From an uncultured Lachnospiraceae bacterium (lineage in GTDB: Bacteria > Bacillota > Clostridia > Lachnospirales > Lachnospiraceae): 16,172 bases of DNA. Made by a program: the position numbers and the translations under genes. The stretch is taken from the NCBI GenBank assembly GCA_910586755.1, contig CAJUJM010000107.1, forward strand, positions 1 to 16,172, read 5' to 3'. Below, in pieces: positions 8,169 through 13,692 of this stretch. The notes beneath the pieces were generated by a model, which had not been told where the DNA came from, did no database searches, and saw only the letters and a list, made by a program, of their open reading frames with translations. The stretch's first letter is position 1. Each line of letters starts with the position of its first letter.

Positions 8169-10418
8169 ATGAAAACAGAATGTTATCTGATAGACGGAAT
8201 GACCTGCGCTGCCTGCAGCGGCGCGGTAGAGCGGGTTACCAGGAAAATGCCGGGGGTGGAGCAGAGCAATGTAAACCTGACCACCAACCGGATGGTAATT
8301 ACCTATGATGAAACCCAGATAGAGCCGGATATGATTATTCAAAAGGTGGATAGGGCCGGATTTAAAGCGGCTCTTCTGGATCCAGACGCAGAGAAAAAAG
8401 AGCAGGAGAGAGAGCTGGAACACCAGAGAATCCAGCTTAAAAGGGCCAAAACCCGGTTAATTACAGCGATTTGTTTTGCTGTTCCCCTTTTGTATATCTC
8501 CATGGGACATATGGTTCCGTTTCCCATGCCCCTCCCGGCGTTTATGGATATGAACAGCGGCCCCCTGGGGTATGCTCTGGCTCAGCTTATCCTTACAGTG
8601 GCGGTTTTAATCTGCGGAAGGAAGTTTTATATTGTAGGATTTAAAGCGCTTATAAAAGGAAATCCCAATATGGACTCCCTGGTGGCCATTGGCACGGGAA
8701 GCGCATTTCTCTACAGCCTGGTGATGACCTTAGGAATCCCGAAAAATCCTATGAATGCCCACCATTTATACTATGAGTCCGCCGCTGTGGTGGTAACTCT
8801 GGTTATGCTGGGCAAATATATGGAAAGCCGCAGCAAGGGAAAAACTTCCGAAGCGATCCGGAAACTGATGGAATTAGCGCCGGATACGGCCATTCTCTAT
8901 GAGAACGGCGCTGAGCGGGAGGTTAAGACGGAGATGGTTCTTCCAGGCCAGCATATTTTAATTAAGCCTGGCAGCCGGATACCCCTGGACGGTACTGTGG
9001 TAAGCGGCGTCAGCAGTGTGGATGAGTCCATGCTTACCGGGGAGAGTGTTCCTGTGGAAAAAGAGCCGGGCGCGGTTGTCATTGGCGGAAGTATGAACTA
9101 TAATGGGGCTATGGAGGTGGAGGTGACCCGGACGGGAAATGACACCACCCTGTCCAAGATTATCAAAATGATTGAGGACGCCCAGGGGAAAAAAGCGCCC
9201 ATTTCCAAGCTGGCCGACCGGGTTGCAGGAGTGTTTGTACCTGCTGTGATGGCTATTGCGGCTGTGGCAGCCCTTTTGTGGCTTACCTTGGGAGGAAAGG
9301 ATATTTCTTTTGTTCTGACTATTTTTGTGGCAGTTTTGGTGATTGCCTGCCCCTGTGCTCTGGGCCTTGCAACCCCTACCGCAATTATGGTGGGAACCGG
9401 AGTGGGAGCCAGCCACGGCATCCTGATTAAAAGCGGGGAGGCCCTGGAAATCTGTCATAAGGTGGATGCGGTGATCCTGGATAAAACCGGCACCATTACT
9501 CAGGGAAAGCCGGAGGTAACCGATGTGATTGCTTTGGTGGAAGGAAAAACCAGGCAGGAATTACTTACCCTGGCGGCCAGCTGCGAGCAGATGTCGGAGC
9601 ATCCTCTGGGCCAGGCTATTGTGGAAAAGGCAAGAGAAGAGGAGCTTTCCTTATCCATGCCGGAGCAATTTGAGAGCCTTACAGGAGCCGGAATCGTGGC
9701 AGTATTAGACGGAAAATCGGTAGGCATTGGAAATAAACGCCTGCTGGCCAAAATGAATCTTCTTCCGGACGAAGAGGCAGAAGCCAGATACGGGGCCAGC
9801 CAGGGAAAGACCCCTATGTACCTGATTATTGACGGACGTCTGGCCGGAATGATCTGCGTGGCAGATACCATTAAGGATACCAGCAGAGAAGCCATTGACC
9901 AGCTGAAATCCATAGGGGTTAAGGTATATATGGTAACGGGAGACAACCGGCAGACCGCAGAGTATATCGGAAAACAGGCCCATGTGGACGAGGTAATTGC
10001 AGAGGTGCTTCCCGAGGATAAGGCAGAGGTGGTAAGCCGGCTCCAAAAGGAAGGCAGAACCGTAATGATGGTAGGAGACGGCATTAATGACGCTCCGGCC
10101 CTGGTCCAGGCAGACGCAGGCTGCGCCATCGGATCCGGCAGCGACATTGCCCTGGAATCTGGAGATATTGTATTAATGAAATCGGACCTGTTGGATGTAT
10201 TCCGGGCCATTAAGCTGAGCAAGGCGACTATCCGCAATATTAAAGAAAATCTGTTCTGGGCATTTTTCTACAACACATTGGGGATCCCGGTGGCGGCCGG
10301 CGTTTTATATCTCTTTGGCGGTCCACTGTTAAATCCCATGCTGGGCGGCTTTGCCATGTCCTTGAGTTCTGTGTGCGTGGTGGGAAACGCGCTGCGTTTA
10401 AGAACCCTTAAGCTGTAA
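8169..10418 (+). CDS. copA: Cu(I)-exporting P1B-type ATPase CopA
   Basis: This inner-membrane pump expels Cu(I) using ATP. The 749-residue protein begins with one HMA metal-binding domain, GMTCAAC (C13, C16). Membrane helices follow, then the actuator loop TGES (290-293). The transport-site CPC (C394, C396) lies in the helix before the phosphorylation motif DKTGT (D438). The P/N domains carry the P1B histidine-proline pair SEHP (H478), TGDN and GDGIND (D637, D641). The last two helices show FFYN and MSLSS. CPC with YN and MxxSS is the signature of Cu(I) rather than Zn or Co pumps. The ATG at 8169 is chosen because AAGGAGT (8156-8162) sits just before it. An earlier in-frame TTG at 8103 falls inside the promoter and cannot be the start. 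Length and single-HMA layout are normal. It is the first gene of copA-csoR-copZ-like. Confidence 0.97.
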   Translation: MKTECYLIDGMTCAACSGAVERVTRKMPGVEQSNVNLTTNRMVITYDETQIEPDMIIQKVDRAGFKAALLDPDAEKKEQERELEHQRIQLKRAKTRLITAICFAVPLLYISMGHMVPFPMPLPAFMDMNSGPLGYALAQLILTVAVLICGRKFYIVGFKALIKGNPNMDSLVAIGTGSAFLYSLVMTLGIPKNPMNAHHLYYESAAVVVTLVMLGKYMESRSKGKTSEAIRKLMELAPDTAILYENGAEREVKTEMVLPGQHILIKPGSRIPLDGTVVSGVSSVDESMLTGESVPVEKEPGAVVIGGSMNYNGAMEVEVTRTGNDTTLSKIIKMIEDAQGKKAPISKLADRVAGVFVPAVMAIAAVAALLWLTLGGKDISFVLTIFVAVLVIACPCALGLATPTAIMVGTGVGASHGILIKSGEALEICHKVDAVILDKTGTITQGKPEVTDVIALVEGKTRQELLTLAASCEQMSEHPLGQAIVEKAREEELSLSMPEQFESLTGAGIVAVLDGKSVGIGNKRLLAKMNLLPDEEAEARYGASQGKTPMYLIIDGRLAGMICVADTIKDTSREAIDQLKSIGVKVYMVTGDNRQTAEYIGKQAHVDEVIAEVLPEDKAEVVSRLQKEGRTVMMVGDGINDAPALVQADAGCAIGSGSDIALESGDIVLMKSDLLDVFRAIKLSKATIRNIKENLFWAFFYNTLGIPVAAGVLYLFGGPLLNPMLGGFAMSLSSVCVVGNALRLRTLKL

Positions 10419-10443
10419 AGAGTCCTGTTGTGAAAGGAGAAAA

Positions 10444-10746
10444 ATGATGGCAGAAGAAAAAGAATGTTGCAAGCACAAGCACCGGGAACCGGTGGAGCAG
10501 AAGGATCTGCTAAGCCGTCTCAACCGGATTGAAGGCCAGGTAAGAGGAATTAAAAACATGGTGGAGCAGGAGCGCTACTGTATTGATATTTTAACCCAGG
10601 TTTCAGCAGCCCAGGCAGCTCTTTCCAGCTTCAGCAAGGTTCTTTTATCTAATCACATTAAGTCCTGTGTGGTCAATGAGATTGAATCCGGGGATCTGGA
10701 TGTGGTAGATGAGCTGTGCACGGCCATCCAGAAAATGATGAAGTAA
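10444..10746 (+). CDS. csoR: CsoR-family copper-sensing transcriptional repressor
   Basis: This is a small all-helical DNA-binding repressor that releases its operator when Cu(I) binds. The 100-residue protein contains RLNRIEGQVRGI, the basic helix typical of the CsoR/RcnR family. The Cu(I) ligand set is Cys-His-Cys: C46 in RYCID and H71 and C75 in NHIKSC. This set favours CsoR over RcnR, CstR or FrmR, which differ at these positions. The N-terminus adds ECCKHKH, giving extra Cys and His of unknown importance. Two adjacent ATGs (10444 and 10447) are possible; AAAGGAGA precedes both, so the true protein may be one residue shorter. It lies 25 nt after copA and 28 nt before the CopZ-like gene. 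It presumably acts on the palindrome at 8133-8149 and so controls its own operon. Confidence 0.94.
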   Translation: MMAEEKECCKHKHREPVEQKDLLSRLNRIEGQVRGIKNMVEQERYCIDILTQVSAAQAALSSFSKVLLSNHIKSCVVNEIESGDLDVVDELCTAIQKMMK

Positions 10747-10774
10747 AACCAATAAATTTAAAGGAGAGAATGGA

Positions 10775-10969
10775 ATGAAAACTTACAAGTGTGAAGAAAT
10801 GATGTGCAACGGGTGTGTGTCAAGAATCGATAAAGCTTTGACAGAAGCGGAGATTAAGCACACCATCAGTTTGGAAAATAAGACCGTCACCATCGATGGC
10901 TGCGCTAACTGCGAAGCGAAGGCGGTGGAGCTTTTAGACGATCTGGGATTTACTCCTGTAGAGATGTAG
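10775..10969 (+). CDS. small heavy-metal-associated (HMA) protein, CopZ-like copper chaperone
   Basis: This 64-residue protein resembles a single HMA fold. MMCNGC (C11, C14) is in the position of the CxxC Cu(I) site after the first strand, an amphipathic helix SRIDKALTEA follows, and the tail LLDDLGFTPVEM matches the end of HMA domains. Unlike ordinary CopZ (MTCxxC), it has Met-Met before the motif and a second pair, GCANC (C43, C46), before helix 2, plus C6. That is five cysteines in a very small protein. As third gene of the copper operon it probably passes Cu(I) to CopA or buffers it in the cytoplasm; this is inferred from position and fold. AAGGAGA (10761-10767) sits 7 nt before the ATG. 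A two-codon ATG-GAA-TGA at 10770 overlaps the start but is spaced too close to that ribosome site. Confidence 0.85.
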   Translation: MKTYKCEEMMCNGCVSRIDKALTEAEIKHTISLENKTVTIDGCANCEAKAVELLDDLGFTPVEM

Positions 10970-10983
10970 GCAGCTTTCGATTT

Positions 10984-11058
10984 GTAACCGATGAGCCGGG
11001 GGATCTTCTTGCCTGCTTACCCTGGCTCATGGGTTACGGAAATTTTGCAAATTTTTTT
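10984..11058 (+). terminator. probable terminator of the copper operon
   Basis: A long hairpin has arms GTAACC-G-ATGAGCC-G-GGG (10984-11001) and CCC-T-GGCTCAT-G-GGTTAC (11020-11037), interrupted by two mismatches, with an 18-nt loop. It begins 15 nt after the CopZ-like stop. The run of seven Ts (11052-11058) lies about 14 nt beyond the hairpin rather than directly after it, so this is not a textbook intrinsic terminator. The stem itself is certain; the function is inferred. Confidence 0.6.
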
Positions 11059-11077
11059 AAAAATTGGCAAAATTTCC
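11038..11077. repeat. 40-bp AT-rich palindrome abutting the tRNA promoter
   Basis: The arms GGAAATTTTGC (11038-11048) and GCAAAATTTCC (11067-11077) are perfectly complementary. The middle also self-pairs (AATTTTT / AAAAATT), broken only by one A-G mismatch. It starts at the base after the preceding hairpin and ends 1 bp before the -35 box. The A and T tracts lie about where an UP element would be, so it may stimulate the tRNA promoter, bind a regulator, or do both. Confidence 0.8.
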
Positions 11078-11078
11078 A

Positions 11079-11107
11079 TTGACAGTTGCCAGGTTTTGTA
11101 TTATACT
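11079..11107 (+). promoter_or_regulatory. promoter of the tRNA cluster
   Basis: TTGACA (11079-11084) and TATACT (11102-11107) are separated by 17 bp. It is followed at 11158 by the first tRNA gene, so the expected primary transcript has a leader of roughly 45 nt. A/T tracts immediately upstream could act as an UP element. Confidence 0.85.
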
Positions 11108-11126
11108 ACGAGTTGTGATTGAAAGC

Positions 11127-11147
11127 AGTATCAGGCTGCCTGATATT
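11127..11147 (+). other. hairpin in the tRNA operon leader
   Basis: TATCAGG (11129-11135), loop CTG, CCTGATA (11139-11145) form a 7-bp stem, extendable by a G-T and an A-T pair. It lies between the promoter and the first mature tRNA end and has no T-run, so it is not a terminator. It might guide processing or trimming of the precursor. Confidence 0.6.
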
Positions 11148-11157
11148 ACAGTTTTAT

Positions 11158-11231
11158 CGAGGCGTGGCTCAGTTTGGTAGAGCGCTGCGTTCGGGACGCA
11201 GAGGCCGCGTGTTCGAATCACGTCGCCTCGA
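11158..11231 (+). tRNA. tRNA-Pro (anticodon CGG)
   Basis: The cloverleaf is complete: acceptor CGAGGCG / CGCCTCG, D stem GCTC / GAGC, anticodon stem CTGCG / CGCAG with loop TTCGGGA (anticodon CGG at 11192-11194), and T arm with loop TTCGAAT closed by GCGTG / CACGT (one G-T pair). The discriminator is A11231. CCA is not encoded and must be added. It reads the proline codon CCG and is first in the cluster. Confidence 0.95.
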
Positions 11232-11237
11232 TTTTAT

Positions 11238-11309
11238 GGCCTGTTGGTCAAGCGGTCAAGACGACGCCCTCTCACGGCGTAAACCCGGGTTCGATTCCCG
11301 GACAGGTCA
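11238..11309 (+). tRNA. tRNA-Glu (anticodon CTC)
   Basis: Acceptor GGCCTGT pairs with ACAGGTC (one G-T). The anticodon stem is ACGCC / GGCGT with loop CTCTCAC, anticodon CTC at 11271-11273. The T arm is CCGGG-TTCGATT-CCCGG, the discriminator is A11309, and no CCA is encoded. The short D stem GTC / GAC is typical of bacterial tRNA-Glu. It reads GAG. Only 6 nt separate it from tRNA-Pro, so both come from one precursor. Confidence 0.95.
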
Positions 11310-11317
11310 CGAAGGAT

Positions 11318-11348
11318 AAGCTGCTGGATTGTCAGCAGCTTGTTTTTT
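11318..11348 (+). terminator. intrinsic terminator-like hairpin between tRNA-Glu and tRNA-Thr
   Basis: AAGCTGCTG (11318-11326), loop GATTGT, and CAGCAGCTT (11333-11341) form a perfect 9-bp stem followed by GTTTTTT (11342-11348). This is a good intrinsic terminator by shape. It lies 9 nt after tRNA-Glu and only 12 nt before tRNA-Thr, so it would limit tRNA-Thr to readthrough unless that gene has an unseen promoter. Confidence 0.85.
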
Positions 11349-11360
11349 CAAGCAATCCAT

Positions 11361-11433
11361 GCTACTGTAGCGCAGTCGGTAGCGCAACTGATTCGTAATC
11401 AGTAGGTCAGGGGTTCAAGTCCCCTCAGTAGCT
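11361..11433 (+). tRNA. tRNA-Thr (anticodon CGT)
   Basis: The acceptor is GCTACTG / CAGTAGC and the D stem GCGC / GCGC. The anticodon stem is ACTGA / TCAGT with loop TTCGTAA, anticodon CGT at 11394-11396. The T arm is AGGGG-TTCAAGT-CCCCT, the discriminator is T11433, and no CCA is encoded. It reads the threonine codon ACG. A terminator-like hairpin precedes it and a strong bidirectional one follows. Confidence 0.95.
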
Positions 11434-11440
11434 TTCTGAT

Positions 11441-11487
11441 AAAAACCTTGTATTTATAGGAAAAACCTTATAAATGCAAGGTTTTTT
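11441..11487. terminator. bidirectional intrinsic terminator
   Basis: AAAAACCTTGTATTTATAGG (11441-11460) pairs with CCTTATAAATGCAAGG and following Ts (11466-11487). The stem is about 15 bp with one wobble and one bulge, flanked by A5 on the left and T6 on the right. It can end the tRNA transcript on the plus strand and the convergent Uma2 transcript on the minus strand. A further small palindrome, TAAGGCC-TAT-GGCCTTA (11515-11531), lies between it and the Uma2 stop; no function is apparent. Confidence 0.88.
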
Positions 11488-11538
11488 GATGTTCTGACGA
11501 AACAAATGGTTCCATAAGGCCTATGGCCTTAAACCCTG

Positions 11539-12081
11539 TCATAACAGATTAGAAATCTGGATGGATAAATCATCATAAATACATACAGGAATCCTATCAT
11601 GAAAGGTGTATTGGTTTGTGCCTATTTCATTTTCTAAGTCATAAACTGTGACAACCCGTGTCAATGGATTTACGATCCAGTACTCTCTAACGCCTGCCGT
11701 ACGGTATTTAAAGAGCTTAATACCATAATCTCTGTGAGGATCCGAAGGAGATGTAATTTCAATTATCCAGTCAGGGGCGCCATTGCATCCCCTGTCATCT
11801 ATTTTATCCTTATCACAAATAACAGAAATGTCAGGCTCGACATAATTTTTATTATCTTTGTTTAAAAATACTGCAAACGGAGAGATAAACACTTCACAGG
11901 TTCCTTCTTTTTGCTTTAAATAGTTGTCAATGACAGAAGACAGCCTGAAAACAAGTCTTTGATGGGTAGTGCTTGGCGGAGCCATATTATAGATCTGTCC
12001 GTCAATCAGCTCAGCGCGTTGGCCCTCCGGTAAGGCATAAATTTCTTCAATTGTGTAATGCTTGGTATTGGCAGGCACCAT
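11539..12081 (-). CDS. Uma2 family (DUF820) PD-(D/E)XK-type putative endonuclease
   Basis: This 180-residue protein has the features of the Uma2/DUF820 family, whose fold is that of restriction-like nucleases; most members have no proven role. Seen here are YTIEEIYALPEGQRAELIDG, THQRLV, EPDISVI (D84), PDWIIEITSPS (E108), and IKLFKYRTAGVREYWIVNP with K122 or K125 as the catalytic lysine candidate. All parts of the putative active site appear intact. The start at 12081 is chosen because AAGGAGG lies 8 nt upstream. A longer reading from 12132 would begin inside the spacer of the gene's own promoter. The gene stands alone on the minus strand between the tRNA terminator and a divergent lipoprotein gene. 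No methylase, antitoxin or transposase is beside it. Uma2 genes often occur as scattered multicopy singletons, and this may be one. Confidence 0.9.
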   Translation of the reverse strand: MVPANTKHYTIEEIYALPEGQRAELIDGQIYNMAPPSTTHQRLVFRLSSVIDNYLKQKEGTCEVFISPFAVFLNKDNKNYVEPDISVICDKDKIDDRGCNGAPDWIIEITSPSDPHRDYGIKLFKYRTAGVREYWIVNPLTRVVTVYDLENEIGTNQYTFHDRIPVCIYDDLSIQISNLL

Positions 12082-12122
12082 AAAGATGACCTCCTTCAGT
12101 TTGATTTTCTGATGCTTTCCCA

Positions 12123-12151
12123 AGAATAGCACGCAAATATAAAGCAGTCAA
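12123..12151 (-). promoter_or_regulatory. promoter of the Uma2 gene
   Basis: On the minus strand TTGACT (12151-12146) and TATTCT (12128-12123) are spaced by exactly 17 bp. Initiation near 12116 would give a leader of about 35 nt before the AAGGAGG-ATG. The position rules out the longer start at 12132. Confidence 0.75.
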
Positions 12152-12267
12152 CATTAAGATACTCAAAACTAAAACTTTTCTGTTTGAATCTATTGGTAAA
12201 TACTTGTATCTCAAATTCCCCGCCGTCTGAACTGTTACTATTTTTTACTAAAAATTCCATGCCTTTA

Positions 12268-12296
12268 TTGACGGATTTGTCGAAAAAGGGTATAGT
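12268..12296 (+). promoter_or_regulatory. promoter of the BMP-type lipoprotein gene
   Basis: TTGACG (12268-12273) and TATAGT (12291-12296) have a 17-bp spacer, with initiation expected near 12303, about 39 nt before the ATG. Between this and the divergent Uma2 promoter, 12152-12267 is AT-rich with no further structure that I could identify. Confidence 0.8.
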
Positions 12297-12341
12297 ATAA
12301 GGGTAGGATTTTTATTAAATCACAGAGGAGGAATTAAAATT

Positions 12342-13499
12342 ATGAAGAAATCCGCATTAGCAGTTCTTCTGGCTGCTTCCATGGCACTGTCCATGACAGC
12401 CTGTGGCGGTGGTTCTACCGAGACCACGGCAGCAGCCACTGAGGCAACTACTACAGCAGCCGCTACCGAGGCTCCCGCAGAGACCAAAGCAGAGGCTGAA
12501 GCTCCTGCAGAGACTGAGGCTCCTGCAGATGCAGCAGGCACCCCGGTAAAGGATCCGTCTGAATTTAAGGTTGGTATGGTAACCGACGTAGGCGGCGTAA
12601 ACGATGGCTCTTTCAACCAGTCTTCCTGGGAAGGCTTACAGAGAGCAGGTAAGGAGTTAGGTATTCAGGTAAACTACTTAGAGTCCAAAAACGATGCTGA
12701 CTACACCCCCAATATTGAAAACTTCGTAGACGAAGATTATGATTTAATTATCTGTGTAGGCTATATGTTATCTGACGCTACCAGAAAGGCAGCAGAAGCT
12801 TATCCGGATCAGCAGTTTGCCATCATTGATGATGCGGTAAACGCAGATCTGCCTAACGTAACCTGCTTAATGTTTGAGCAGGCCCAGTCTTCCTACCTGG
12901 TTGGCTATGTGGCAGGTAAGACCACTGAGTCCAATAAAGTTGGCTTTGTTATCGGTATGGCCAGCGAGAATATGCATCAGTTTGGCTACGGCTATCTGGC
13001 AGGCGTAAAGGACGCAAATCCGGATGCAGAGATTTTACAGTACAATGCCAACGCATTTAATGATCCGGCAACCGGCAAGTCCGCAACCACTAAGATGGTA
13101 ACCGACGGCGCTGACGTTGTATTCCACGCAGCAGGCGGCACCGGCCTGGGTGTTATTGAGGGATGCAAGGAGAACGGTATCTGGGCAATCGGTGTTGATA
13201 CGGACCAGAGCTCCATCGCTCCTGAGACCATTTTAACTTCTGCAATGAAGAGAGTAGACAATGCAAGCTATGACGCGGCAGAGGAAGCTTTATATGGCGT
13301 TCTGGAGAACGGCGTTAAGACTTATGATATCAATACTGCAGGCGTGGACATTGCTCCTACTACGGACAATGTAGCTCCTGAGATTCTCACTGAGATTGAG
13401 GATGTAAAGGCAAAAATCGCTTCCGGCGAGATCGTGGTTCCCAACAACAAGGCTGATTTTGAGGCAGCTTACGGCGAGATCTACACCCTGGATGACTGA
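12342..13499 (+). CDS. BMP/PnrA-family ABC-transporter substrate-binding lipoprotein
   Basis: This 385-residue surface lipoprotein has a signal peptide MKKSALAVLLAASMALS and lipobox MTAC, with lipidation expected at C21. Residues about 24-68 are a low-complexity Thr/Ala/Glu/Pro tether. The rest is a periplasmic-binding-protein fold of the BMP (Med/TmpC/PnrA) family. It has DVGGVNDGSFNQSSWEG (D82, D88), an IICVGYMLSD region, GVDTDQ (D286, D288) and TSAMKRVD (K303). Studied members such as PnrA bind purine nucleosides, so nucleoside uptake is the best guess; the ligand is not proven here. AGGAGG (12326-12331) precedes the ATG. It has its own promoter and terminator and no permease or ATPase gene beside it, whereas such proteins are often encoded with an ABC transporter. 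The partner genes must lie elsewhere or be shared. Confidence 0.93.
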   Translation: MKKSALAVLLAASMALSMTACGGGSTETTAAATEATTTAAATEAPAETKAEAEAPAETEAPADAAGTPVKDPSEFKVGMVTDVGGVNDGSFNQSSWEGLQRAGKELGIQVNYLESKNDADYTPNIENFVDEDYDLIICVGYMLSDATRKAAEAYPDQQFAIIDDAVNADLPNVTCLMFEQAQSSYLVGYVAGKTTESNKVGFVIGMASENMHQFGYGYLAGVKDANPDAEILQYNANAFNDPATGKSATTKMVTDGADVVFHAAGGTGLGVIEGCKENGIWAIGVDTDQSSIAPETILTSAMKRVDNASYDAAEEALYGVLENGVKTYDINTAGVDIAPTTDNVAPEILTEIEDVKAKIASGEIVVPNNKADFEAAYGEIYTLDD

Positions 13500-13521
13500 T
13501 TTTAATAGTTAGTACATGAAG

Positions 13522-13564
13522 GAGGATATTCATAAACAATTTCTGCTTATGGATATCCTCTTTT
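13522..13564 (+). terminator. intrinsic terminator of the lipoprotein gene
   Basis: GAGGATATTCATAAAC (13522-13537) pairs with GCTTATGGATATCCTC (13545-13560) through a long stem with one G-T pair and one A-C mismatch, a 7-nt loop and TTTT after it. It lies 22 nt after the stop codon. An ATG at 13516 just before the hairpin is in frame with yjjI, but lies at the terminator and has no family support. Confidence 0.85.
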
Positions 13565-13585
13565 CAAAGAAAGGACTTCTGTTGA

Positions 13586-13625
13586 CCTATAAAAACAGAG
13601 AAAAAAGGATTTCTGCTTTTATAGG
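13586..13625 (+). promoter_or_regulatory. inverted repeat in the yjjI leader, possible operator or RNA hairpin
   Basis: CCTATAAAA (13586-13594) and TTTTATAGG (13617-13625) are perfect 9-bp arms, with a further CAGA / TCTG pairing inside. An overlapping smaller inverted repeat is TCTGTT (13578-13583) / AACAGA (13594-13599). A TTGACC at 13582-13587 could be a -35 box, but no -10 box stands 16-18 bp downstream, so I cannot name the promoter. The rest of the leader (13636-13672) is AT-rich. The structure must matter for yjjIW only if transcription starts before it. Confidence 0.55.
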
Positions 13626-13692
13626 TGAATGGAAATCAATAATAATAATCATAAATAATAAGAAACAGAGAAATTCTGGGAGAGGAGATTTT

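Noticed and set aside
9500..10237. Long minus-strand frame (245 codons) opposite copA
   Set aside because: It is antisense to highly conserved ATPase motifs, with no ribosome site or recognisable domain.
10770..10778. Two-codon ATG-GAA-TGA overlapping the CopZ-like start, as a possible translational switch
   Set aside because: It is only 3 nt from the ribosome site and most likely arises by chance from GGAATG; nothing else supports control by it.
11119..11398. Two plus-strand open frames over the tRNA genes
   Set aside because: They are translations of structural RNA genes and have no protein-like features.
12082..12132. Longer start for the Uma2 gene
   Set aside because: The start at 12132 lies between the -35 and -10 boxes of the gene's own promoter, and AAGGAGG stands directly before the ATG at 12081.
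12152..12267. Possible riboswitch or small RNA between the divergent promoters
   Set aside because: I found no conserved-looking stem set; it is AT-rich sequence lying upstream of both promoters and therefore not in either expected transcript.
12320..12616. Minus-strand frame rich in Ala/Ser/Val opposite the lipoprotein gene
   Set aside because: It is the complement of the low-complexity Thr/Ala/Glu tether, so its repeats are a by-product.
13516..13692. Upstream in-frame ATG for yjjI adding 59 residues
   Set aside because: It begins at the terminator of the lipoprotein gene; the extra residues are low complexity and foreign to the family. The ATG at 13693 has a good ribosome site.
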